Assembly: GCF_030297015.1 (NCBI RefSeq)
Contig: NZ_AP028056.1
Location: 1,436,939-1,500,938, forward strand
Direction of reading: 5' to 3'
Length of the DNA: 64,000 nucleotides
Source of the DNA: Brooklawnia propionicigenes
Lineage (GTDB): Bacteria; Actinomycetota; Actinomycetes; Propionibacteriales; Propionibacteriaceae
Numbering within the stretch: the first letter of the stretch is position 1; every line of letters begins with the position of its first letter. Shown piece after piece: positions 53,061 to 61,732 of the stretch. A program made the position numbers and the translations under genes. The notes beneath the pieces were generated by a model that was given only the letters and a program-made list of their open reading frames with translations, was not told the origin of the DNA and made no database searches.

Positions 53061-53902
53061 GCTGTCTCCAGAAGTTCATTGCAGGCGGCAGTGACCTCGT
53101 CGAGGCGCACCGGGGCACGCCCGGGCGCGGACGAGATGAGGTCGAAGAAGGTGACGGTGCCGGGCACCCGGATCGAATCGCGTGCCGATGCCGGGATCTG
53201 CTGGAAGAACGTACCCAGTGGTGCGTCCACCGCGATCTTGCCGTCTTGCAGCAGGATCATCCGGTCGCAGACCTCGACCAGCTGTTCGAGGTTGTGCTCG
53301 ATGACCACGACGGTCAGGTCGAGGATCTTCTTGACCTGGGCCAGCAGGGCGAAGACCCCCGCCTTCGAGACAGGGTCGAGCATCGAGGTGGGCTCGTCCA
53401 AGATGATCACCTTGGGACGCATCGCCAGCACGCCGGCGATCGCGACCCGCTGCTTCTGACCGCCGGACAGCTCGAACGGCGACTTGGTGAGTAGCCGCTG
53501 CAACCCGGCCAGCTCGCAGGCCCATTCGAGGCGTTCACCGATGACATCGATCGGCAGGCCGATGTTCTCCAGGCCGAAGGTGATCTCCTCCTCGACGCTC
53601 ATAGTGGTGAACTGTGCGTCCGGATCGGAGAAGACCAATCCGACCAGGCTTGCGCATTCTGCCGCGTCGTAGTCGACGATCGGGCGTCCGAACAGATCGA
53701 CGCTGCCGAGGTAGACCCCGTTGAAGCTCTGCGGGATGATGCCCTTCATCGCCGCGGCCAGGGTGGTCTTGCCCGACTCGTTGGGCCCGACGATGCCGAC
53801 GAACTCGCCGCTGTTCAGGGTCAGGTTCACCCCGTCGAGGGCCCTGTGCTCGGAGTCGCCGTAGCACCAGCTGAGGTCTTTGATCGCGATCACCTCGGTC
53901 AT
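53057..53902 (-). CDS. ECF transporter ATP-binding subunit (second)
   Basis: 281 residues. Walker A reads GPNESGKTT (Glu in place of the usual Gly or Ala), Q-loop LVFSDPDAQFTTMSVEEEITFGLEN in pieces, signature ELSGGQKQRVAIAG, Walker B VIILDEPTSMLDP, switch His VVIEHNLEQL. The ECF-type C-terminal region follows. It carries a normal LSGGQ while its partner does not, so the pair is asymmetric. ATG 53902 overlaps the T-component stop by 4 bp; longer upstream readings are shadows. Confidence 0.9.
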   Translation of the reverse strand: MTEVIAIKDLSWCYGDSEHRALDGVNLTLNSGEFVGIVGPNESGKTTLAAAMKGIIPQSFNGVYLGSVDLFGRPIVDYDAAECASLVGLVFSDPDAQFTTMSVEEEITFGLENIGLPIDVIGERLEWACELAGLQRLLTKSPFELSGGQKQRVAIAGVLAMRPKVIILDEPTSMLDPVSKAGVFALLAQVKKILDLTVVVIEHNLEQLVEVCDRMILLQDGKIAVDAPLGTFFQQIPASARDSIRVPGTVTFFDLISSAPGRAPVRLDEVTAACNELLETA

Positions 53903-54825
53903 GCCCGGCCTCCCGGGATCAGTGCCTGGAAGACCGAGGCGTCCAAGCCCAACCAGGGCGTGGCGAACGAGATGACCGCGATCGCGACGAGTGCGACGAC
54001 CAGCAGCACGATGATCGTCCAGTCGAGGGCGCCCATGGTGAAGCGCTGCCGCAGCCAGTCGGGCCGCGGCTTGCCGTTCACCTTGTTGGAGATGCGCACC
54101 CCCTTGGCGAACAGACCCATCGAGATGTCCTCGCTGCGCCTGATCGACAACGAGAACAGCGGAATCAGGTTCATCGCGAAATGCTTGACCTTGCCCACCA
54201 GGCTGAGGTCGCGGGTGTCGAGGCCGCGAGCGATCTCGGCCTCCTTGATCACCGCGTAGTCCTCCAGGAAGATGCCGACCGAGCGCAGCGCCAACCCGAT
54301 GAAGTACGAGACAACGAACGGGGTGCCCAGCGTCCGCATACCGACGAGAATGTCGCTCTCGCGATTGGTGCTGAAGTAGAAGATGGACGCCAGCACCAAC
54401 GCGACGATCCGGCAGTAGGTGCAGAACGCCCACAGCAGGGATTCGGCGTGCACGGTCAGCGGCCCGACCTGCCAGGCCACCGTGGAGACGTCTTCCCGTG
54501 GGAAGACGACATAGGTGAGGTTGAGGATGATGAAGACCGTCACCAGCATCGGCAGGAACATCTTGAGCCTGCCCAACCTCACGTTGGCGAGCGAGAACAT
54601 CGCCAACGTGAAGCCGATCACCGCCAGGTTGAATTCCGGGCGCTCGATGAACAACGGAATCAGCGAACTGACCAGATAGATGACCAGCCGGGTCGCCGGA
54701 TGCACGCGGTACATCGGCGAGGCGGACGGTACATAGCCCATGATCGTCTTCTGCATGGACGGTTTGGTGCTGGCTGGGGTGGCGACCAGCCGGACGGGTG
54801 GCGCGCTGACGGCGACGGATGTCAT
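53899..54825 (-). CDS. ECF transporter transmembrane T component
   Basis: 308 residues, with about five to six membrane helices: the start has VHPATRLVIYLVSSLIPLF, then TVFIILNLTYVVF, LWAFCTYCRIVALVLASIFYF. The cytoplasmic coupling helices contain the EcfT A-rich motif region VIKEAEIARGLDTRD and a second RSEDISMGLFAKGVR. It connects the two ATPases to the substrate-binding S component. Overlapping stops and starts place it between the ATPases and the S gene. Confidence 0.88.
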   Translation of the reverse strand: MTSVAVSAPPVRLVATPASTKPSMQKTIMGYVPSASPMYRVHPATRLVIYLVSSLIPLFIERPEFNLAVIGFTLAMFSLANVRLGRLKMFLPMLVTVFIILNLTYVVFPREDVSTVAWQVGPLTVHAESLLWAFCTYCRIVALVLASIFYFSTNRESDILVGMRTLGTPFVVSYFIGLALRSVGIFLEDYAVIKEAEIARGLDTRDLSLVGKVKHFAMNLIPLFSLSIRRSEDISMGLFAKGVRISNKVNGKPRPDWLRQRFTMGALDWTIIVLLVVALVAIAVISFATPWLGLDASVFQALIPGGRA

Positions 54826-54894
54826 GTGCTCGGCTCCCTGGTGCGGTGTGGACTGGTGGATCGGATGAGCTTGCTGAGGCGTGGCCTCGGCGGA

Positions 54895-55542
54895 TCAGGC
54901 CCAGACGCGCTTCACGAAGGCCTTGCTCTTCAGCACGATCGGCGAGATGAACTTCAACATCACGGCGCCCAATACCCACGAGGCGATCGAGTTGCCGAGG
55001 AACCAGCCGATGAAGGTGACGGGGAAGGCGCCCGGGGTGATCAGGCCGAAGCCGAGAAGCACGAGGCAACCCCAGGCGGCACCGATGAGATTGGACACGA
55101 TGATGCCGAAGACGGTGAAGACCATCCAGTCACGCCCGGACTTCAGGCGAGGATCGGCCTTGAGGAGCCGGAAGGCAATGCCGCCGACCACGGCCTGGGC
55201 GAGGTTGCCGGGAATGTAGGCGAGTGAGACGGGCAGCGGAGCCGATCCGGCGATCGCATTCGACAGGATCGGGAAGACGGCGCCGGCGATGCCGCCCCAG
55301 CCGCCGTACCAGATGCCGCCGACGGTCTGGATGGCCTGACCGGGCCAGAAGGCGGTGATGTAGCCGAGCGGGATCGCCAGGCTACCGAAGGTGCCGACGA
55401 CGATACCGATGCCGGTGAACAGCGCCGTCATGACGAAATGGTGAAGGCCTGGCTTGCGGACCTCGCCGGGCCGAAGCGCCCAGACGTTCTCGCGCGGGCT
55501 AGCGTCGGTCGTCGGGGCGTTGGTGGCAGTGCTGGAGGACAT
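54895..55542 (-). CDS. ECF transporter substrate-binding S component
   Basis: 215 residues with six hydrophobic helices: FVMTALFTGIGIVVGTFGSL, GYITAFWPGQAIQTVGGIWYGGWGGIAGAVF, VSLAYIPGNLAQAVVGGIAF, FTVFGIIVSNLIGAAWGCLVLL, VTFIGWFLGNSIASWVLGAVML in pieces. The fold and gene context mark an S component; the vitamin class cannot be told from sequence. Its position in a hydantoin/ureide cluster suggests a ureide or related compound rather than a vitamin. It is the first gene of the operon, with the shared 20-bp motif 51 bp upstream. Confidence 0.82.
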   Translation of the reverse strand: MSSSTATNAPTTDASPRENVWALRPGEVRKPGLHHFVMTALFTGIGIVVGTFGSLAIPLGYITAFWPGQAIQTVGGIWYGGWGGIAGAVFPILSNAIAGSAPLPVSLAYIPGNLAQAVVGGIAFRLLKADPRLKSGRDWMVFTVFGIIVSNLIGAAWGCLVLLGFGLITPGAFPVTFIGWFLGNSIASWVLGAVMLKFISPIVLKSKAFVKRVWA

Positions 55543-55592
55543 GTCAGCCCTTTCTTGTTTGAGTTCGTGGGTCCCGGCCCGAAGACCGGAAG

Positions 55593-55612
55593 TTGTATGA
55601 GAACTAACAAGA
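55593..55612 (+). promoter_or_regulatory. Candidate GntR/HutC operator, site 2
   Basis: TTGTATGAGAACTAACAAGA is 51 bp upstream of the ECF S-component start and matches the site at 48311 in 16 of 20 positions. The local sequence is AT-rich compared with the surroundings, as expected for a promoter. Confidence 0.5.
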
Positions 55613-55726
55613 TAGAATCACGCCAGTCTGCGGCATGGGTTACGCAACTGTGACGATCCCGTAAAAGCGCCCCGGCCGATCTGCGGGCAGCGGGGGTGAG
55701 GTTTGCGGGTCGAGCGAGTGAGCGTC

Positions 55727-55758
55727 CGGACGAGCGGACGAACGGACGAGCGCACGAG
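55727..55758 (+). repeat. Octamer tandem repeat (CGGACGAG-type, four copies)
   Basis: Four consecutive 8-bp units: CGGACGAG, CGGACGAA, CGGACGAG, CGCACGAG. They lie between the ECF operator and the end of the next gene. No function is visible. Confidence 0.7.
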
Positions 55759-55780
55759 CTGCCGGCGCCGTGGGCGTGGA

Positions 55781-57067
55781 CTACGCCAGACCGCGCACAA
55801 CGGCGAGAAGCGATTCCAGGGTCCCGCGGGCGAATGGGGCCGGCATCCCGTAGTAGCGGTGAGCGTCGGTGACCTCGTAGCCGCCCAGCGGATACTGCGC
55901 GGCGTCGGGTAGATAGCCCGGGCAGTCGAGGTAGTAGCCGCTCACGATCGTCCGCGACTCGGAGCCGGCGCTCAGTTCACGGTCGGCGGCCAGAAACGGC
56001 TCGCCGGGGAGGAAGGCCAGCGAGACATCCCCGAGCTGCATCCGGGCGACCGGCAGGCGATAGTCGGCCTGGCGTCCGGCTCCCGGCTTGTCGGACCAGG
56101 CGATCCACTGCTTCAGCAGACCCCGCGCCTCGCCCTCGGCCGTGCGCAGTTCGCGTTCCCACTGCCTTCGGAGCTGAGCCGGGGCTTCCATATCGATCGG
56201 AACCAGGCAGGCGTCGACGTCGGCGCGCCTGGTCGCTACTCCGGCGGACATGTCGACCGGCTGCCAGCGTCCCGCCAGCAGCGCCTCGGCCAGGGTGGTG
56301 CCGAACAGGTCGGCGTCGCTGGGGGTGCGTCCGATGTCGTGATTGCGCTGGCTGGACGCACGCTCCGAATAGCCGGCGTTGACGTCACCCGCGCACCCGG
56401 TGAGGAAGATGACCGGGCAGCCGGTGGCCTCCTGAATCCTGGTGCGCAGATAGCCCGGATAGTCGGGCGACAGATGCGTGTTGGTCGAACCGATGATGGA
56501 TGGATGGCACGGATAGCTCACCAGGTAGCCGGTCACATATCCGCCGGACTTCCAGCGCAGCGCGCGCAGCTGAGCGTCCCAGGCCACCCGGCGGCGTCGG
56601 CGGTCATGAGCCAGACCGGGCATCGCCGGCTCCAGCCACTCCAGTGTGCAGCCGCCGGCCGAGTCGAGTGCCCGCCGGGCGGCGGTGGCGGCGGCGTTCG
56701 CGGCGAGCGTCCGGGCCTCCTCGCTGCACGCACCCAGTCGTCCGGGCAGGATTCCGGGACCGGAATGGGTATGAGTCGCGGTGAGGATCACGTCGTTCGG
56801 CAGCCGAGCGGACTCGGTGATCATGTCGGCGAGTTCCCGGTCGACCCCGATCACATCAAGAGCGACGATCACCTCGTCACCGACAGCCATCGCGATAGCT
56901 TCGGGCCCGGGTGTCAGTGCCGTCGCCGAATGATCTCTGCGCGCTGCGAAACCTGACATCGGCAGGCCTCGCCCGAAGCGCAATGGCTCATAACCCCACC
57001 CCACCGTCACCGCTGTGGGGCGGACGGTGGTCAGGATCCTGGGCTCGGGGGACCGATCGAACATCAT
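55781..57067 (-). CDS. Neutral/alkaline ceramidase-fold hydrolase
   Basis: About 428 residues. TATHTHSGPGILPGR is the zinc/active-site region of the neutral ceramidase N-terminal domain family; YLVSYPCHPSIIGSTNTHLSPDYPGYLR in pieces and IFLTGCAGDVNAGY are the other conserved blocks, with the C-terminal VSGYYLDCPGYLPDAAQYPLGGYE. Family members split amides; many bacterial members of this short type act on unknown, non-sphingolipid substrates. It lies just upstream of the ECF operon on the same strand, so it may belong to the regulon. No signal peptide is clear. The start is uncertain (ATG 57067, 57064 or the frame open to 57145). Confidence 0.78.
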   Translation of the reverse strand: MMFDRSPEPRILTTVRPTAVTVGWGYEPLRFGRGLPMSGFAARRDHSATALTPGPEAIAMAVGDEVIVALDVIGVDRELADMITESARLPNDVILTATHTHSGPGILPGRLGACSEEARTLAANAAATAARRALDSAGGCTLEWLEPAMPGLAHDRRRRRVAWDAQLRALRWKSGGYVTGYLVSYPCHPSIIGSTNTHLSPDYPGYLRTRIQEATGCPVIFLTGCAGDVNAGYSERASSQRNHDIGRTPSDADLFGTTLAEALLAGRWQPVDMSAGVATRRADVDACLVPIDMEAPAQLRRQWERELRTAEGEARGLLKQWIAWSDKPGAGRQADYRLPVARMQLGDVSLAFLPGEPFLAADRELSAGSESRTIVSGYYLDCPGYLPDAAQYPLGGYEVTDAHRYYGMPAPFARGTLESLLAVVRGLA

Positions 57068-57306
57068 TCGGTCCCCAGCTGTTGGCGCGACACGTTCGAA
57101 TCGTCCCTTGTCGCAGCGTCCCAAACAAGCCCCTGCGAGTTTCAAGGTCGTGACACTTGTGTTTCACCCCCGGGGGCCCACCCGTCCCCGCACCTCGTCC
57201 ACCGCCCCAGTTCGCTCGTCACAACTCCAAATGCTCGCGTCGATCTGCTCCACGGCGAGCAACTCCCGGGACGCGCGGGGAGTCCGCGCGGGACGCGGAC
57301 GAGGGC

Positions 57307-57756
57307 TCAGGCCAGGTCGGGGCGTCCGATCTCGACCGGCACGTTGGCGGCGTGGCCCTGGGTGCGCAGGGTTTCGCGCAGCCGCTCGGTGGCCGCGGTC
57401 AGCTCATCGGGAGTGGCGTCGCCGTTGGCGTTGGCGAAGGTCAACTCGGCCTCGCCCCAGGCCGGGATCACATGCAGATGCAGGTGCGGCACATCGAAGC
57501 CCGCGATGATCAGCGCGGCCCGCGAACCCTCGAAGGCCTGCTCCTGAGCGCGCCCGATGATCGCGGCGACCTTCATCAGATGGGCCAGCAGGGCATCATC
57601 GGCCTGGGTGAAAGCCACCACCTCTTGGCGCGGCACGACCAGCATGTGTCCGTCGCTGATCGGTTCGATGGTGGCGAAGACCACGCAGACCTCGTCCGCC
57701 CACGCGAACATCCCTGAAAACTCGCCGCTGATGATCTTGGTGAAGACTGTCGACAT
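57307..57756 (-). CDS. HIT family hydrolase
   Basis: 149 residues. The histidine triad is in VPHLHLHVIPAWG, with TVFTKIISGEF at the start, FATIEPISDGHMLVVPRQEVVAF and EGSRAALIIAGFDVP before it. HIT proteins hydrolyse or transfer nucleotide phosphoramidates and related compounds. The length is normal. It is a single gene between the ceramidase-like gene and the M28 peptidase, with about 180-240 bp on either side showing no further genes. Confidence 0.92.
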   Translation of the reverse strand: MSTVFTKIISGEFSGMFAWADEVCVVFATIEPISDGHMLVVPRQEVVAFTQADDALLAHLMKVAAIIGRAQEQAFEGSRAALIIAGFDVPHLHLHVIPAWGEAELTFANANGDATPDELTAATERLRETLRTQGHAANVPVEIGRPDLA

Positions 57757-57938
57757 GACTCAATGCTGGCACGTCGACCCCGGCCACGTCACCGGCCGGC
57801 GATGTGGACAACCGCCGAGTCCTGTGGATATGTGGAGAAGCACTGTGGACAACTCGCCTGCTCGCTGTGCGCGGCGTGGTGGATGACCGTTGGGAGAACC
57901 GCTCGCCAACAGCCGGTGAACAGGGGTCGACACGTCGG

Positions 57939-59489
57939 CTAGACCGCGGCGGCGTATCCGAAACTCGAAGCCTTGGCGGGTACCCCCGAGTTGCCGCTAC
58001 CGCTCCCGTTCACGATCGAGGTGTCCCAGGCGAGATGACCGATCGCATAGGCCGACGCCTTGCCGTTGATCCCCAAGAAATCCTGATTCACGTTCGCGAG
58101 GCCATCGGCGGCCTGATGGTAGTTCGGGTCGTACGGCTGCCCGGCCGTCCCACCGAAGACCGCCTGCTCATCGTGCGTCTTCAGGTCGCCCGCCCCGGTG
58201 AACAGGCCGCCGGTCGGCACCCCCGAGTTGATGAAAGATGCGTGATCGGACGAGCCGCCCATCCTAATCGGGACCCAGGGCTGGGACAGCGAGTCGAAGC
58301 GGCCGGTGAACAGCTGCTCCACCTCACCCGACCCGGCGGGAAGGGTCTCGTCCGGGAAGTCCGAACCGTCGCCGTCATAGACACCGATGACTCCGTTCGG
58401 AGAGGCGACCATGTCGGCATTCAGGTACGCAGCGATCTGCTGAATCGTCTGCGGGTCGGAGTCAACCATCGTGTTCACCCAATGCGCCGAACCCAGCAGC
58501 CCCAGCTCCTCACCGCTCCACCATGCGTATCGCACCTTGTTGACCGGCGGTTGCCCGGAGGCCATCTGCAATGCCGTAGTCAGCAGGATCGCCGATCCCG
58601 AACCGTTGTCGTTGATCCCCGGCCCCTCCGGGACACTGTCGAGGTGTGCGCCGGCCATCACGACGTTGGCGGCATCTCCGGACTTCGTCTCGGCGAACAG
58701 GTTGTAGGTGGGGTGCGACTCGATGTTCTGCGCGAAGGTGAAGCTCAGCTGCACCTCACCGGCGGCCATCGCGGTGCGCAGTCGGTTGCCCTCGGACGAG
58801 GTGACCCCGGTGGCCGGGATGAAACCATCCCGCAGGCCACCGAGCGTCCCGTACAGCCCGCCGGACCGGTCGTTCGTGACGATCATCATGGCTGCTCCGG
58901 CCTGGGATGCCGCCCGGTTCATGTCCGCGAAGCTGCATCCGCCACGCTCGGCGATGCCGATCTGCCCGGCCACCTCGGACGGCCAGTCCGCGGCCCGGCA
59001 GCCGTGCCCGTCGGTCGCGGCCACCAGCACACCGGTGATGCCCTCGTCCGGGGTGCCGGGCGAGAAGCCCAGCGGCGCCTGATTGATCACCCGGCCGCCG
59101 GCATCGGTCAACTGCGAGTCGCCGGGGTGCGGGATCTGGATGGTGAAGTCCTGCCGGTAGACATCATAGAAACCCGTCGCCACAAGCTGGTTCTCGATCC
59201 ACCCGGCGGTGGCCGGATAGCCGGCACTGCCAGGCCCGCGGCTTCCGCTCGCGTCGAGTGTCAGGGTTTCGATCTGGGCGAGCGCGGCGACCAGATCCTG
59301 CTGGCTCACCTTCGCGGCGAGTTCGGCACCGGCAGTCTCCCCGGACGCGGATTGCGCGGCAGTGGGCGCCGGCTGCTCCGAGCGCGGTCCGGCGTCCGAA
59401 CCAGCGTCACCGGGAACGCCGCAGGACACCAGCACGAACGCCACGCCGATGCCGAGCGCCGCCCGGCCGATCCGAAGCCAGTGAATCAT
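57939..59489 (-). CDS. M28 family peptidase, predicted lipoprotein
   Basis: 516 residues. A signal peptide with lipobox LVSC (Cys about 23), a Ser/Ala/Pro-rich linker, a protease-associated (PA) domain around DRSGGLYGTLGGL, then the M28 domain: AGAHLDSVPEGPGINDNGSGSA in pieces (His, Asp), AWWSGEELGLLGS (Glu pair), AYLNADMV, and GGSSDHASF (His). This is the aminopeptidase Y/S group, with two zinc ions. It acts outside the cell, anchored to the membrane. ATG 59489 is chosen for the signal peptide. Confidence 0.9.
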   Translation of the reverse strand: MIHWLRIGRAALGIGVAFVLVSCGVPGDAGSDAGPRSEQPAPTAAQSASGETAGAELAAKVSQQDLVAALAQIETLTLDASGSRGPGSAGYPATAGWIENQLVATGFYDVYRQDFTIQIPHPGDSQLTDAGGRVINQAPLGFSPGTPDEGITGVLVAATDGHGCRAADWPSEVAGQIGIAERGGCSFADMNRAASQAGAAMMIVTNDRSGGLYGTLGGLRDGFIPATGVTSSEGNRLRTAMAAGEVQLSFTFAQNIESHPTYNLFAETKSGDAANVVMAGAHLDSVPEGPGINDNGSGSAILLTTALQMASGQPPVNKVRYAWWSGEELGLLGSAHWVNTMVDSDPQTIQQIAAYLNADMVASPNGVIGVYDGDGSDFPDETLPAGSGEVEQLFTGRFDSLSQPWVPIRMGGSSDHASFINSGVPTGGLFTGAGDLKTHDEQAVFGGTAGQPYDPNYHQAADGLANVNQDFLGINGKASAYAIGHLAWDTSIVNGSGSGNSGVPAKASSFGYAAAV

Positions 59490-59589
59490 CGGGTCCTCCG
59501 CATCCAGCCGAGAGATTGGGCCCAGACTAGCCCGCCGGTCAGCACGGGAGTGAGAACGCGGTGCCGGCCACCGAACTACTCTGGAATCC

Positions 59590-59715
59590 ATGAAGCGACC
59601 ATTCCTCACCATCTTGGCCATCGTCGCCTTGGTCTTCGGATTCCTCAGCTGGCAGGGCCATCGACGAGCCCGCGCCGAGGCCGAGCTCTGGGCTGCCGCC
59701 ACCGACGAGCTGTAA
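59590..59715 (+). CDS. DLW-39 family small membrane protein
   Basis: 41 residues: a hydrophobic N-terminal helix (FLTILAIVALVFGFLSW), a basic QGHRRARAE stretch and the C-terminal ELWAAATDEL. This pattern is that of the actinobacterial DLW-39 family, tiny proteins of unknown function. It is too short for most gene callers and stands alone, divergent from the M28 gene. Confidence 0.8.
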   Translation: MKRPFLTILAIVALVFGFLSWQGHRRARAEAELWAAATDEL

Positions 59716-59753
59716 CGCGATCTACGACTATCTAGTAATAATCGAATAATGCG

Positions 59754-61580
59754 CTAGAGAGCGGTCGACTCCCGGACGCCACTCGCCCAATCCAGCCGCA
59801 ACCGATGCTTGGTCCCGGTCACCGTCATCTCCGACGGATTGCGCGGAACCTGGACCCCGGGCGCGTCATAGCGGGGATAATCGCAATCGATGATCTGGCC
59901 GTTGACCTTGAAATCCTTGCCCCAGGTCAGGTCGAAACGCCCGAAAGGGCTCGTCAACGTCAGACGATCACCGATCAGCCGCAGCCGGTACTGCTTCAGC
60001 TGCTCCAGGAACGCCGCGAACGAGATGTGCTCCTCCTCATCGCCGACCAGCACCGCGTATCCGGTGTGCTGGCCGCGCTGGACGATCTCGGTCTCGCTGA
60101 TCAGCTCGAAAGTGTGCGTACCGAGGATGCCGATGTAGCCGCGGCCACGGCGTCCGGCCGCCCAACCGGCGCCCAACCGGGTCTGGTCGAACTGCACGAA
60201 GGGGAAGTGAATGTGCACCAGCTCCTGGCGCGGCCCCTCGAAACGGCCCCTGCGTTCGTGCAGGTTGTACTGAGCGAGCAGGACGTTGTGGTGCTGCGCA
60301 ACATCGGGATTGATGCCATTACCCTCCCAGTTGCTCGGAGTGGCCGGCCGGTTCTCCAGGTTCAGCTGGGACGACCCGGGGTGCGTCCCGAAGACCTCGA
60401 TATCCCCGGGCAACGACGCATGCCAAATGTGCTGCTGATCACCGAAACCGCCCGGCCGGTAACGCTGAACGCTGCTCAGCTGGTAGTTGCTCGTCCTGAT
60501 GGTCTGCACGTTGGCGCGGTTCAGCGCCTTTCCGCTGGTGATCGGGTTCATCGTCCGCAGAGTCGAAATGAGCACCGGATTCGGCAGCTTGATGTAGCGG
60601 CGCATGGGCGCCAGGATCCGGGAGTTCTGCAGATCGAAGACACGCATGGCCCGCGCCGAGTCGACGATGGTCTCCGGCGTGGTGACCGCCTGCTGACCCC
60701 ACCAGAAACGAATCAGATCCAGGCTCTGGCTGCGGGGGTGGAACGGATGGCGGCGCAGTTCGTCGCGCACCTCCTCGACATCCAGCCCGTGTGAGCTGAG
60801 CACCCGGCGCTCCGGCTGGCAGGTCGCCAGCTCGCAGATCGCCGCCGGCACCTCGTAACGCTCGCGAGCGAGAAAAAGACTGGTCACCTTGTCGACGTCG
60901 ATGTCGGGGGCCTGCCCGAAGGCGCTCGCCCAGATCGGCGCGATCTCGGCGGTCTCGGGATGCATGATCTGCTCCGTGTAGGCCCGTCCCATCGACGGGA
61001 CGACCCGGCCGTTGAAGCTGTGCAGGGCCAGGTCGAGCAGCGCGATGTCCATCACCATCGTGGCCCGTTCGACCAACGCCTCGTCGGCCGCGTGATCGAC
61101 AAGCAGGGCGAGCGCCGCCAGGTCGTAGGCGTAGTAGGTACTGGACAGCCACTCGCTGAAGCCGAAGCGGAAGCGGTCCGACAGCCAGATCGTCAGCTGC
61201 GCCTGCGCGGCTCGCTGATGGCGAGCACCCGAGCGGCCGTCATTGCTGAAGATGCGCGTGGGGTACAGCTGCCCGGCCAGATATTCGGCAACCGCCGCGG
61301 TGACCTGGTGACTCTCCGTCCACAGCGTCATCGAATCGCTGCCCGACTCGAGCATCGAGTAGCGGAAGCCGAGGATCGCCTCGGCGGCCTGATCGTACAG
61401 ATGGGCCGGGAGCTCGCTGGACATCATGCATTTGAGCAACAGCAAGGCGCGATGATCGGCCGAGTAGAGCCGCGCGTTGACGACGTCGATGAGCCGCCGG
61501 ACGTGGACTGTCTCCAGGGCGCCGGAACCGAAGCGCGGCCATGGTGCCAACCGGCGTTGGTCAGCAGACGACACAGCCAT
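59754..61580 (-). CDS. Large conserved-type protein of unknown function
   Basis: 608 residues. The N-terminal half is helical (ADHRALLLLKCMMSSEL, AVAEYLAGQLYPTRIFSNDG, FGFSEWLSSTYYAYDLAALALLVDHAADEA), rather like an alpha/alpha-barrel, with GRVVPSMGRAYTEQIM. The C-terminal half is beta-rich (HIWHASLPGDIEVFGTHPG, YIGILGTHTFELIS). The two-part form recalls polysaccharide lyases and heparinase-type enzymes, but no signature allows assignment, and there is no signal peptide. It is a single gene, divergent from the histidine kinase. Confidence 0.75.
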   Translation of the reverse strand: MAVSSADQRRLAPWPRFGSGALETVHVRRLIDVVNARLYSADHRALLLLKCMMSSELPAHLYDQAAEAILGFRYSMLESGSDSMTLWTESHQVTAAVAEYLAGQLYPTRIFSNDGRSGARHQRAAQAQLTIWLSDRFRFGFSEWLSSTYYAYDLAALALLVDHAADEALVERATMVMDIALLDLALHSFNGRVVPSMGRAYTEQIMHPETAEIAPIWASAFGQAPDIDVDKVTSLFLARERYEVPAAICELATCQPERRVLSSHGLDVEEVRDELRRHPFHPRSQSLDLIRFWWGQQAVTTPETIVDSARAMRVFDLQNSRILAPMRRYIKLPNPVLISTLRTMNPITSGKALNRANVQTIRTSNYQLSSVQRYRPGGFGDQQHIWHASLPGDIEVFGTHPGSSQLNLENRPATPSNWEGNGINPDVAQHHNVLLAQYNLHERRGRFEGPRQELVHIHFPFVQFDQTRLGAGWAAGRRGRGYIGILGTHTFELISETEIVQRGQHTGYAVLVGDEEEHISFAAFLEQLKQYRLRLIGDRLTLTSPFGRFDLTWGKDFKVNGQIIDCDYPRYDAPGVQVPRNPSEMTVTGTKHRLRLDWASGVRESTAL

Positions 61581-61655
61581 GAGCAGTCCTTAACAAGGTG
61601 GAGGTGACCCGGTTCGACGGTAGCAAACCCCGCAAACATCCTCCCAATCGCCGCG

Positions 61656-61687
61656 CCTGCACCTGCACCTGCACCTGCACCTGCACC
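61656..61687 (+). repeat. Hexanucleotide repeat (CCTGCA)5
   Basis: Five perfect CCTGCA units plus CC between the unknown 608-residue gene and the histidine kinase, about 45 bp upstream of the kinase start. Such tracts can change length by slippage. Confidence 0.9.
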
Positions 61688-61732
61688 GACGCTGCCAGGG
61701 ATCCGCGAAGATCGTCGTCCTATCCTGGAGGA

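Noticed and set aside
53057-55069. A 670-codon frame extending the second ECF ATPase upstream
   Set aside because: The added 389 codons are the out-of-frame shadow of the T-component gene; the family start is at 53902.
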